From Maricaulis maris (GTDB lineage Bacteria; Pseudomonadota; Alphaproteobacteria; Caulobacterales; Maricaulaceae), in assembly GCF_036322705.1 (NCBI RefSeq), contig NZ_AP027270.1, positions 310,001 to 374,000 of the forward strand: a stretch of 64,000 bases of DNA, read 5' to 3'. Below, piece after piece: positions 52,794 to 60,281 of this stretch; the first letter of the stretch is position 1, and each line of letters starts with the position of its first letter. Position numbers and translations under genes: made by a program. The notes beneath the pieces were generated by a model. It was given only the letters and a program-made list of their open reading frames with translations. It did no database searches and had not been told where the DNA came from.

Positions 52794-54839
52794 ATGAGTG
52801 CGGGGACACGCTATCGGGCGTTTATCAGCTACAGCCATCGGGATCAGGGCTTTGCCCGCTGGCTGCACCGCCAGCTTGAGACCTATGTGGTGCCGTCGCA
52901 CCTCGTCGGACGGGACGCGGCGCAGGGCCCCGTCCCGCGCCGTCTGACGCCGGTTTTCCGGGACCGTGAAGACCTCGCTGCAGCGGGCGATCTGACGGCC
53001 TCGGTCCGCGACGCGCTGACCCATTCCGACGCCCTCATCGTGGTTTGCTCACCCGCCGCTGCGGCGTCGCGCTGGGTGAATGAGGAGATCCGCGCTTACC
53101 GACATCTCAATCCCGCCGGAACAGTTCTGGCCGCCGTGCTCGAAGGCAACCCTGATGCAGGTCCGGATGCCGAACCGGGCGAGGCGTGTTTCCCCGAAGC
53201 CCTTCTTGAGGCAGGCGCCAACGGCGTGACCACCGAGCCGGTTGCAGCCGATATGCGTCGACAAGCCGATGGGCGCCGCATGGCCCTTCTCAAGCTTGTC
53301 GCGGGGCTTTTGGGTCTCAGTCTGGATGAGCTTATCCAGCGCGACCTCCAGAGACGACAACGCCGTGTGACCGCCATCACAGGTGGATTGATCCTGCTTT
53401 CGGTTATCATGTCTACACTGACGCTGCTCGCTGTCTCGGCGCGATCCGAGGCGGAGCGGCGCAAGGCCGAGGCCGAGGACCTCATTGAGTTCATGCTGAA
53501 TGACCTGAGAGACAATCTCGAACCCGTGGGCCGCCTGGACGCGCTCGATGCGGTCGGTGCCAAGGTGATCGAGTATTATGATCGTCAAAGCGAGGGGGCG
53601 ATGACGACTGACGAGCTTGGTCGACGGGCGCGAGCCTTCCATTTGCTGGGCGAGATCGACAGTGCGCAGGGCGATCTGGACAATGCCTACGAGCATTTTC
53701 GCATTGCCTACCAGTCGACCAGTCGCATTCTTGCGGTCGAGCCGACCATGCCGGCGCGGATTTATGAGCACGCTCAAAGCAGTTACTGGGTCGGGTATTT
53801 CGCCTGGCGCCGTGCCGATCTGGACATGGCCGAGCGCCGCTTTGTCGAGTATCGGGATCTCGCCAACCAGCTGATCGAAATCGATCCGGACAATCCCGAA
53901 TGGCAGGCTGAGGTCGCTTACGCCCACTCGAATATTGGAACCCTGCAGGTCGCCCAGCGGCGTTGGCATGATGCCCTCATTCCCGCGACGGCGGCCCTCG
54001 AGCAGTTTCGTGTGATTGCCGAGGCCCAGCCCGACAGCAATGCGGCGTGGATGGAGGTCGTCGAGACCCTGGCCTGGGTGGCGTCGATTTCGGAGATCAC
54101 GGACGGCCGGGACGCGGCCATCAGCATTCTTCGCGAACAGCTTGCCCTCTACGATAGCGGGCGCCCGGATCCGACCAATGACTGGCACGCAAGGCGCGGG
54201 GCGATCGCAGCAGAATATGCGCTGGCGCGTCTCCTGATCGCTACCGGTGACCAGACATCGCAGGACGATATTGAGGGCGCGCTTGAAATCCTTGAGCCGG
54301 CTTCGCTCGAAGCGGCGACCCTGATTGCCCATGATCCGGAGAACCTGGAATGGCGTCTTATCGGGGTGCGTCAACGCCTTTGGCTTGCCCAGGCCGAGAT
54401 CTATGGCGGTCGCATCGAAGCCGCGCGAGATGCTTACGTCGCCGCGACCGGTTTCATGGCCCATGATTCCTGGGGCTCGGCTGAAGGCGCCCGGTTTGCT
54501 GTAACCCGACTGCACGCAAGTCTGATCGAAGCCCGTATTTTTGCCGCCCGCGGTGATTACGCGGCCGCGCAGGCCTCGGTCGAGCACATGCTTGCGACGC
54601 TGGGGCAGGTCGATGATTGGGCCGGGGCGCTTGAGCGGGCTCCCTACTACTATTCCGCCGGTGCCAACACGCTCGCCGATGCGCTCGAAGCCCAGGGCCA
54701 ATTGGCACAGGCACGCCGTATCCGCGAAGATGTCGTGCGTCGGCTCGAGCCTATTCGTAACCGGATTCGCACGGATTCAACCTCGGAACTCGACTATGCG
54801 CGGCGCTCACTCGAGCGTGCGCTCCTGTCTGCTGACTAG
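52794..54839 (+). CDS. TIR-domain membrane protein with TPR-like C-terminus
   Basis: A 681-residue protein. An N-terminal TIR_2 domain (about 5-150) begins YRAFISYSHRDQGFARWL, includes FRDREDL, and has CSPAAAASRWVNEEIRAY, where Glu98 in WxxxE-I matches the NAD-hydrolysing Glu of SARM1-like TIR enzymes. A linker with basic residues (about 155-192) precedes one membrane helix (about 195-215). The rest (about 216-681) is a helical-repeat, TPR-like sensor. It is first in an operon with an unknown protein and a cyclase-homology protein. A role in NAD-based defence or in signalling scaffolds is inferred. GGGAGAGG precedes ATG. Confidence 0.88.
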   Translation: MSAGTRYRAFISYSHRDQGFARWLHRQLETYVVPSHLVGRDAAQGPVPRRLTPVFRDREDLAAAGDLTASVRDALTHSDALIVVCSPAAAASRWVNEEIRAYRHLNPAGTVLAAVLEGNPDAGPDAEPGEACFPEALLEAGANGVTTEPVAADMRRQADGRRMALLKLVAGLLGLSLDELIQRDLQRRQRRVTAITGGLILLSVIMSTLTLLAVSARSEAERRKAEAEDLIEFMLNDLRDNLEPVGRLDALDAVGAKVIEYYDRQSEGAMTTDELGRRARAFHLLGEIDSAQGDLDNAYEHFRIAYQSTSRILAVEPTMPARIYEHAQSSYWVGYFAWRRADLDMAERRFVEYRDLANQLIEIDPDNPEWQAEVAYAHSNIGTLQVAQRRWHDALIPATAALEQFRVIAEAQPDSNAAWMEVVETLAWVASISEITDGRDAAISILREQLALYDSGRPDPTNDWHARRGAIAAEYALARLLIATGDQTSQDDIEGALEILEPASLEAATLIAHDPENLEWRLIGVRQRLWLAQAEIYGGRIEAARDAYVAATGFMAHDSWGSAEGARFAVTRLHASLIEARIFAARGDYAAAQASVEHMLATLGQVDDWAGALERAPYYYSAGANTLADALEAQGQLAQARRIREDVVRRLEPIRNRIRTDSTSELDYARRSLERALLSAD

Positions 54840-54895
54840 AGACATTCGATCCGGATACCGGGTCAGGACCAGCCTACGCCTCAGAGGGAAACCCT

Positions 54896-55504
54896 ATGGC
54901 CGGAACGATCAAGGACGCGTTTGACGGGTCCATCATGCAGGAAGACCTGTCAGGCGCCTGCGGCCTGACCCCGACCCAGACACAAATCAGTCTTATCGCC
55001 CAGGCGACTGACGGTTTCACGGTCATGAACGGCAGCGATGTCGGTCGTGAGTTGTTTGATGATGCCGAGATTTCACAGATTTTCGTTGTCTTCGCCGAGA
55101 CTGTGAATGAGTTTCGAAATGCCGACGCCTCAACCTTGCGCACCGCCCTCGCCGCCGCCCTGGCGGGGCTGTGGACTCCCTGTTCTGCCGAGAATCCCTG
55201 TCCGTTCGACCAGAGCGTCCACGGGCGGACCCGCATCATCTTCAATCTTCATGTTTCCGGCTGGGGGTTCGAGAAGGCCCGCATGAAACTGCTCGATCCG
55301 GCCGCGGTAAGCCAGTTTTGCGGACTGGACTGGCTGACCCTGAATGGTGAAAGCTGCAAGCCTTACAGTTTTCAGATCCAGACCAGGCCGGTCGAAGCCG
55401 AAGCCGTTTATGAATTTGCGCTCTTCATCAATGCGTCCCAGGACGCGGGTAACCAGACCACACGGATCATCATCGATCCCGCAGTCCGCCTCTCGCCGCC
55501 CTGA
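54896..55504 (+). CDS. unknown protein in the TIR-cyclase operon
   Basis: A 202-residue protein I do not recognise. There is no signal peptide or membrane segment. The N-terminal half is helical and polar (DGSIMQEDLSGACGL, ELFDDAEISQIFVVFAETVNEF); the C-terminal half is beta-rich (RIIFNLHVSGWGFEK, YEFALFINAS, RIIIDPAV). There are six Cys, five of them in about 100-165. GAGGGAAA precedes ATG at 54896. The gene lies 56 bases after the TIR gene and 47 before the cyclase gene, so the three form one operon. It may be an adaptor or a ligand-binding subunit; this is a guess from context. Confidence 0.72.
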   Translation: MAGTIKDAFDGSIMQEDLSGACGLTPTQTQISLIAQATDGFTVMNGSDVGRELFDDAEISQIFVVFAETVNEFRNADASTLRTALAAALAGLWTPCSAENPCPFDQSVHGRTRIIFNLHVSGWGFEKARMKLLDPAAVSQFCGLDWLTLNGESCKPYSFQIQTRPVEAEAVYEFALFINASQDAGNQTTRIIIDPAVRLSPP

Positions 55505-55551
55505 TCCAGCGCCCACCCGGTTGCCGGCCGCTCCGGTCCGGGAGGTTCGTT

Positions 55552-57387
55552 GTGCGTGAACGGATCCTGGAGCGCTTCAATCAAGGCGACCTCGCCCGGG
55601 CTTACGATCTCTGCCAGGACGGTCTGCAGGACAGCCCCGGCGACATCTGGCTGCAACACCGCGCCGTCCTTTGCCTGATCCGGTCAGGTGCCCTGGAACG
55701 GGCGGCAAACGCCTATCATGATTATCGCCTCGCCGAGGTCAGGCACGATGAGGACTGCCTCGCGATCGGGGCACGCCTCGCGAAGGCGCTCACACTGGAA
55801 ACCTCGGGGTTTGAATTCGCGCGCCGCGCCCGCGACAGCGCCCGCAAATATGCCGATGTTCATACCCGGACCGGTGGGCATTATCCTGCAGTGAACGCCG
55901 CAAGCATGTTCATGCTCGCCGGTGAGCCGGGTCCGGCGGAAACCTATGCGCGGCAGGTCCTGTTCGGGGGATTTGAGGGGGCTGATGGGAGCGCGGAGCA
56001 GGCTTATTACCGACATGCGTCACAAGCCGAAGCCTATCTGCTGCTCGGAGACCTTTCGGCTGCGCGGTCGACCCTCCGCCATGCCTTCCGCCAGGATCCC
56101 GACAATCATCTCGCCCATGCGACGACCCTCCGCCAATTGCGCCTGCTGGTCGGTGTGCTGGGTCTGGATGCCGACTGGCTGACAGAGCTTGAGCCGCCGC
56201 GCCCCACCCATTTTGCCGGTCATATCTTCGGTCAGGGGCAGGGCGACGGGCAGCTTGATCCCGGGCAGGAAAACCGCTTGCGAGACGTGGTTGATGCGAT
56301 GCTGTCCCGCCATCATGTCGGACCGGTCCACGGGGCACTGGCGGCCGGCTCCGATATTGTGATTGCCGAGGCGGCACTGGCGCACGGCTGCGAACTGAAT
56401 GTCGTTCTGCCCGTTCCCGTGCCGGTTTTCATGGCAGCCTCCGTTCGCCCGTTCGGCGATGCCTGGGTCCGGCGCTTCGAGGCTTGCCTCGACCGGGCGG
56501 AGAAGGTCGTCGAGCTGACGACGGACCGCCGCATCCTGTCAGCGGCTGCGCTGAACTTCGCCAGCCTCGTGGCCATGGGCCTCGCCCGCATGCGGGCCGA
56601 CGTGCTTGCCACCGCGCCCTTGCAGCTGCTGGTCGCCGAGGCCCCGGGCATGGAACCGGTTGCCGGGTTCGGGACCCTTCATGATGGTGAAGTCTGGGCC
56701 GGTTGCGGGCTCGAGCAGGTTCGCATTGATTATCCGGGGGTCCGCGACCCGAACCCGGGCAAGCCGCTGCCGGCGGCTGATCTGGAACCCGGTTTCAAAC
56801 CTGTGATGCGCGCCATGCTTTTCCTCGATATTGCCGGCTCTTCGGCGGTGCCGGACGATCGGGTGCCTCATTTTGTGCAGACGGTCCTCAAGCCGCTCGC
56901 CCGCTGTTGCGACCAGTTGGCTGAACCCGCAGTCCATGCGGACAGCTGGGGCGACGGCATGTTTCTCGCGTTTGAAACCGTTGAGCAGGCAGCGCGCGCG
57001 GCCGAAGCCCTGCGCCAGGCTTTTGTTGCGATCAATATGCGTGATCTTCAATTGCCGACCTCGCTCGGTCTGCGGATTGCCGGGCATTTGGGGCCCGTGC
57101 ATGAGGGCGAGGATCCGTTGCAGAAGCGCCCGTCCCTGTTTGGCGGGCAGGTCGCGGTGGCGGCCCGGATCGAGGCGGTCACCGTTCCCGGATCGATCTT
57201 TGTGAGTGAAGCCTTTGCGGCAGCGCTTGCCATGTCGTCTGAGGCGTTTCGCAGCGAGTATGTCGGCCAGATCCGGATTGACGCGCTGATGCCGGAATAT
57301 CGCCTCTACGCCCTCAGGGCCTTGCCGCTCAATGCCGCCGCCAATCTACGCCGGAGCCGATCAGCTCGAGCCGCGCAGTCGATCTAG
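55552..57387 (+). CDS. TPR / SLOG-like / class III cyclase-homology protein
   Basis: A 611-residue cytoplasmic protein in three parts. The first 200 residues are helical TPR-like repeats. The middle (about 215-370) has GALAAGSDIVIAEAALAHG and VVLPVPVPVFMAASVRPFG, like SLOG-type nucleotide-sensing domains. The C-terminal class III cyclase-homology domain (about 418-590) keeps both metal Asp residues (Asp426 in FLDIAGSS, Asp468 in SWGDGMF) and Arg539, but the transition-state Asn is Ala535 (VAVAAR) and the purine-selecting Lys position is Asp464. Activity is therefore uncertain. GTG at 55552 has GGAGG 6 bases upstream. Its end overlaps the convergent Crp-family gene by 27 bases. Confidence 0.83.
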   Translation: MRERILERFNQGDLARAYDLCQDGLQDSPGDIWLQHRAVLCLIRSGALERAANAYHDYRLAEVRHDEDCLAIGARLAKALTLETSGFEFARRARDSARKYADVHTRTGGHYPAVNAASMFMLAGEPGPAETYARQVLFGGFEGADGSAEQAYYRHASQAEAYLLLGDLSAARSTLRHAFRQDPDNHLAHATTLRQLRLLVGVLGLDADWLTELEPPRPTHFAGHIFGQGQGDGQLDPGQENRLRDVVDAMLSRHHVGPVHGALAAGSDIVIAEAALAHGCELNVVLPVPVPVFMAASVRPFGDAWVRRFEACLDRAEKVVELTTDRRILSAAALNFASLVAMGLARMRADVLATAPLQLLVAEAPGMEPVAGFGTLHDGEVWAGCGLEQVRIDYPGVRDPNPGKPLPAADLEPGFKPVMRAMLFLDIAGSSAVPDDRVPHFVQTVLKPLARCCDQLAEPAVHADSWGDGMFLAFETVEQAARAAEALRQAFVAINMRDLQLPTSLGLRIAGHLGPVHEGEDPLQKRPSLFGGQVAVAARIEAVTVPGSIFVSEAFAAALAMSSEAFRSEYVGQIRIDALMPEYRLYALRALPLNAAANLRRSRSARAAQSI

Positions 57388-58047
57388 CTGGTCAGGATCC
57401 ACAAGCTCGATCCTGTCCTTGACCTTGTCCAGCAGACCTTTGCGTTGCAGGTCGTTGACCGTGCGAGACGCGGTCTCGCGGGTCGAGTTGACCCGCATTG
57501 CCAGCTCCTTCATTGACGGCGCCGGTGTGATCGTCCGGGCCCGGCCATCGGACCCGACCGGCCGCGACATGCGCAGCAGCTCGGCATAGATGCGGCCGGG
57601 CGCTGACAGGGCAGACAATTCGAACATGCGCTGGGTTGTGTGCTGGACCCGTCGGGCCAGTATGCGCGAGAGCGCCAGGCCCAACTCGCCATGAGCCCGC
57701 ATCAGCTCGAAGAAGGCCTTGCCCTCGTAGACCGCAAGATCGCACGCCGTTTCTGCGATGATACCCGAGATCCTGGGCTGCCCTGTCAGCGCCGCCAGTT
57801 CACCGAAGACGGTGCCGGCTTCAAAGGCGTCAAGCCAGATCTCCTGGCCATTCTCGGAGAGCAGGACAACACGCGCGCGGCCATCAAGAAGCAGAAAGAC
57901 CCTGTCGTCAGCCTCGTCTTGCGAGATGATGACTGACCCGGCGGAGACCCGGTTCCGTTCCGCCTGGCGGGTCAGGTCCAGGCGCGCCGCACCGTTCTGG
58001 ATTCCCAGATCGGTGAGGGCAGCATTCCAGGCCGGATCGGGCGTCAT
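57361..58047 (-). CDS. Crp/Fnr-family transcriptional regulator
   Basis: A 228-residue regulator with a cyclic-nucleotide-binding domain (about 20-135) and a winged helix (about 150-228). The phosphate-binding cassette reads FGELAALTGQPRIS: Glu83 and Arg92 match CRP Glu72 and Arg82, but the next position is Ile rather than Ser. There are no Fnr-type cysteines. The recognition helix STRETASRTV has Arg190, Glu191 and Arg195 in the CRP pattern, so a TGTGA-like half-site is predicted. ATG at 58047 follows AGGAG. It is convergent with, and overlaps, the cyclase-homology gene, so the two may form one signalling circuit. Confidence 0.92.
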   Translation of the reverse strand: MTPDPAWNAALTDLGIQNGAARLDLTRQAERNRVSAGSVIISQDEADDRVFLLLDGRARVVLLSENGQEIWLDAFEAGTVFGELAALTGQPRISGIIAETACDLAVYEGKAFFELMRAHGELGLALSRILARRVQHTTQRMFELSALSAPGRIYAELLRMSRPVGSDGRARTITPAPSMKELAMRVNSTRETASRTVNDLQRKGLLDKVKDRIELVDPDQLDRLRGSS

Positions 58048-58227
58048 GCGGTCTCCTGCGGGGGGCGGCTGGCTCGTCTTGTCCGGAACCAACCACGCGA
58101 AGCCTAGTGAGCTTCGACGAAAATGCCAGCGAATTCGGTTGCTTGTCATCCAATCACTTGTGAATGGCATCGCCATTCGCGGAAAGGGTCGCTAAACTAA
58201 GGTGAACACTGTTCTCGGGAGGGGGCC
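58048..58227. promoter_or_regulatory. divergent control region, crp-like / alkylsulfatase-like
   Basis: This 180-base region has two perfect inverted repeats: CGAAGC-N7-GCTTCG (58098-58116) nearer the crp-like gene and GAATGGC-ATC-GCCATTC (58162-58178) nearer the lipoprotein gene. Either may be an operator. No CRP-type TGTGA-N6-TCACA site was found. Confidence 0.45.
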
Positions 58228-60207
58228 ATGCGGCCGATAACGCGTGTACTGGTGGGGCTTTGCCTGGTGCTGGCGAGTTGCGGGGAGGGTGTGTCCGTGC
58301 CCGCGCCGATGACCGACATGGCGGGCCCGGATGCGGCCGGATTCAATCCGGCGGACGCGTCCACAGCCCGTGCGAATTCTGCCGTGGCGGGGCGGATTGC
58401 GTCCATCGACAGCGATGACGAGGCACTGGCGATGCGCGGCTATATCGGTCGCGACGAAGCGCTCGAAATTCGTAATCCCGATGGCGAAATTATCTGGCGT
58501 CCGCAGGATTATGCCTTTTTGGAGAACGACCCCGCGGCCAGTGTCCATCCCGGTCTGTGGCGGCAGGCCGCGCTCAACCAAATACACGGCCTGTTCGAGG
58601 TGGTTCCGGGAATCTACCAGGTACGGGGCTATGACCTTGCCAACATGTCGGTGATCGACGGTGAGACCGGACGCATCATCATCGACCCCCTGACCTCGGT
58701 GGAGACAGCCCGGGCCGCCCTCGACCTGGTGAACCGGGAACTCGGTGAGCGCCCGATCAGTGCGGTCATCCTGACTCACTCTCATATCGACCATTTCGGC
58801 GGTGTCGGTGCTGTCGCGGGACCGGACACGCCGATCATCGCCCCGGCCGGTTTCCTGGAGGCTTCGGTCAGCGAAAACGTGATGGCCGGCATCGTGATGG
58901 GGCGGCGGGCCGGCTACATGTACGGAACGCAGCTACCCCGCTCGCCGCGTGGCCATGTCGGCGCAGGGCTGGGGAAACATCCCGCGTTGGGCACGCATAC
59001 AATCGCGCTGCCGACCCAGATCATCGATACGACCGGCCAGACGCTGGAGATTGATGGCATCAGGATGGAATTCCAATACGCCCCCGAAACCGAGGCGCCG
59101 GCCGAGTTGACGGTCTTCTTCCCGGACCTGCAGGCCTGGTGCGGGGCGGAGCTGGTGTCGCGGACCATGCACAATCTCTACACGCTCCGGGGCGCCCAGG
59201 TGCGCGATGCCGTGGCCTGGTCGGGGGCCATCGATGAGGCCCTCCGGCGCTTTGGCCCGCGCACCGAGGTCATCTTCAACAGCCATCACTGGCCGGTCTG
59301 GGGCGAGGCCGAGAGCGCCGACTTCCTCACGGCCCAGCGGGATGTCTACAAATACATCCATGACCAGACCCTCCGGCTGGCCGCCCAAGGTCTCGGGCCG
59401 GATGCGATCGCCGAGGCGATCACCCTGCCGGACAGTCTCGCCGACGTGTTTGCCGTGCAGGGGTATTACGGGACGTTGAAGCATAATTCCCGGGCCGTTT
59501 ATCAGCGCTATTTCGGTTGGTATGATGGCGTGCCCGCCCATCTCGACCCGCTTCCGCGCGTCGAGGCTGCGCAGCGCTATGTGGCGGCCATGGGCGGCGT
59601 TGAGGGTGTCAATGCGCGCGCCTTGGAGGCTCTCGAAGCGGGCGAGTATCGCTGGGCGGCGGAGCTGGCACAGCACGCAGTATTCGCCGAACCTGACAAT
59701 GAAACCGCTCGCGACACCCTGGCCCGGGCCTATGAGCAACTGGGTTATGCGGCGGAATCAGCGCCATGGCGGGACAACTATCTGACCGGCGCCTATGAAT
59801 TGCGGAATGGTGTGGAAGCCCTGGACGCCACGGCGGCCGGGACGGCCATGCTGCAGGCCATTCCGCTCGACCTGTTCTTCTCCGCCATGGCGACCCGTCT
59901 CGATGGCGAGCGTGCAGCCGGCCAGGACCGGGTGTTCAATTTCATCTTCTCCGATGTCGGCGAGACCCATGTCGTCAGCCTGTCGAACGGCGTCATGCAT
60001 CACCGTCGGGCCGATCCGGTTGAGGGCGCCGACGCCAGCGTCACCCTGACACGGGGCTTCTGGTTGCGGCTGCTGCAACAGCAGGCCGGGGTGATGGACA
60101 TGATCGGATCGGACGAGTTTTCTGTCCGCGGCGACCGGATCGCGCTGCTCGGCTTCTTTGCCATGCTGGAGCAACCGCAACCCGATTTTCCGATTGTCAC
60201 GCCCTGA
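58228..60207 (+). CDS. alkylsulfatase-type metallo-beta-lactamase lipoprotein
   Basis: A 659-residue SdsA1/YjcS-like enzyme, which cleaves sulfate from alkyl sulfates such as dodecyl sulfate. The leader ends LVLASC, a lipobox, so it is anchored as a lipoprotein (Cys18). The metallo-beta-lactamase zinc motif is THSHIDH (His184, His186, Asp188, His189) with further ligands in FNSHHWP. Then come an alpha-helical dimerisation domain (about 450-560) and an SCP2-like C-terminal domain (about 560-655). GGGAGGGGG precedes ATG. Family members also act on other sulfate or ester groups; the lipoprotein form suggests degrading external surfactants or sulfated lipids. Confidence 0.9.
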   Translation: MRPITRVLVGLCLVLASCGEGVSVPAPMTDMAGPDAAGFNPADASTARANSAVAGRIASIDSDDEALAMRGYIGRDEALEIRNPDGEIIWRPQDYAFLENDPAASVHPGLWRQAALNQIHGLFEVVPGIYQVRGYDLANMSVIDGETGRIIIDPLTSVETARAALDLVNRELGERPISAVILTHSHIDHFGGVGAVAGPDTPIIAPAGFLEASVSENVMAGIVMGRRAGYMYGTQLPRSPRGHVGAGLGKHPALGTHTIALPTQIIDTTGQTLEIDGIRMEFQYAPETEAPAELTVFFPDLQAWCGAELVSRTMHNLYTLRGAQVRDAVAWSGAIDEALRRFGPRTEVIFNSHHWPVWGEAESADFLTAQRDVYKYIHDQTLRLAAQGLGPDAIAEAITLPDSLADVFAVQGYYGTLKHNSRAVYQRYFGWYDGVPAHLDPLPRVEAAQRYVAAMGGVEGVNARALEALEAGEYRWAAELAQHAVFAEPDNETARDTLARAYEQLGYAAESAPWRDNYLTGAYELRNGVEALDATAAGTAMLQAIPLDLFFSAMATRLDGERAAGQDRVFNFIFSDVGETHVVSLSNGVMHHRRADPVEGADASVTLTRGFWLRLLQQQAGVMDMIGSDEFSVRGDRIALLGFFAMLEQPQPDFPIVTP

Positions 60208-60281
60208 TTTGCTGGGCCGGGGGCTTTCCCCGACGTGGCAAAACCGTATCTATTGAGGTCTTCGTTGTTCCGGGGAATTCC

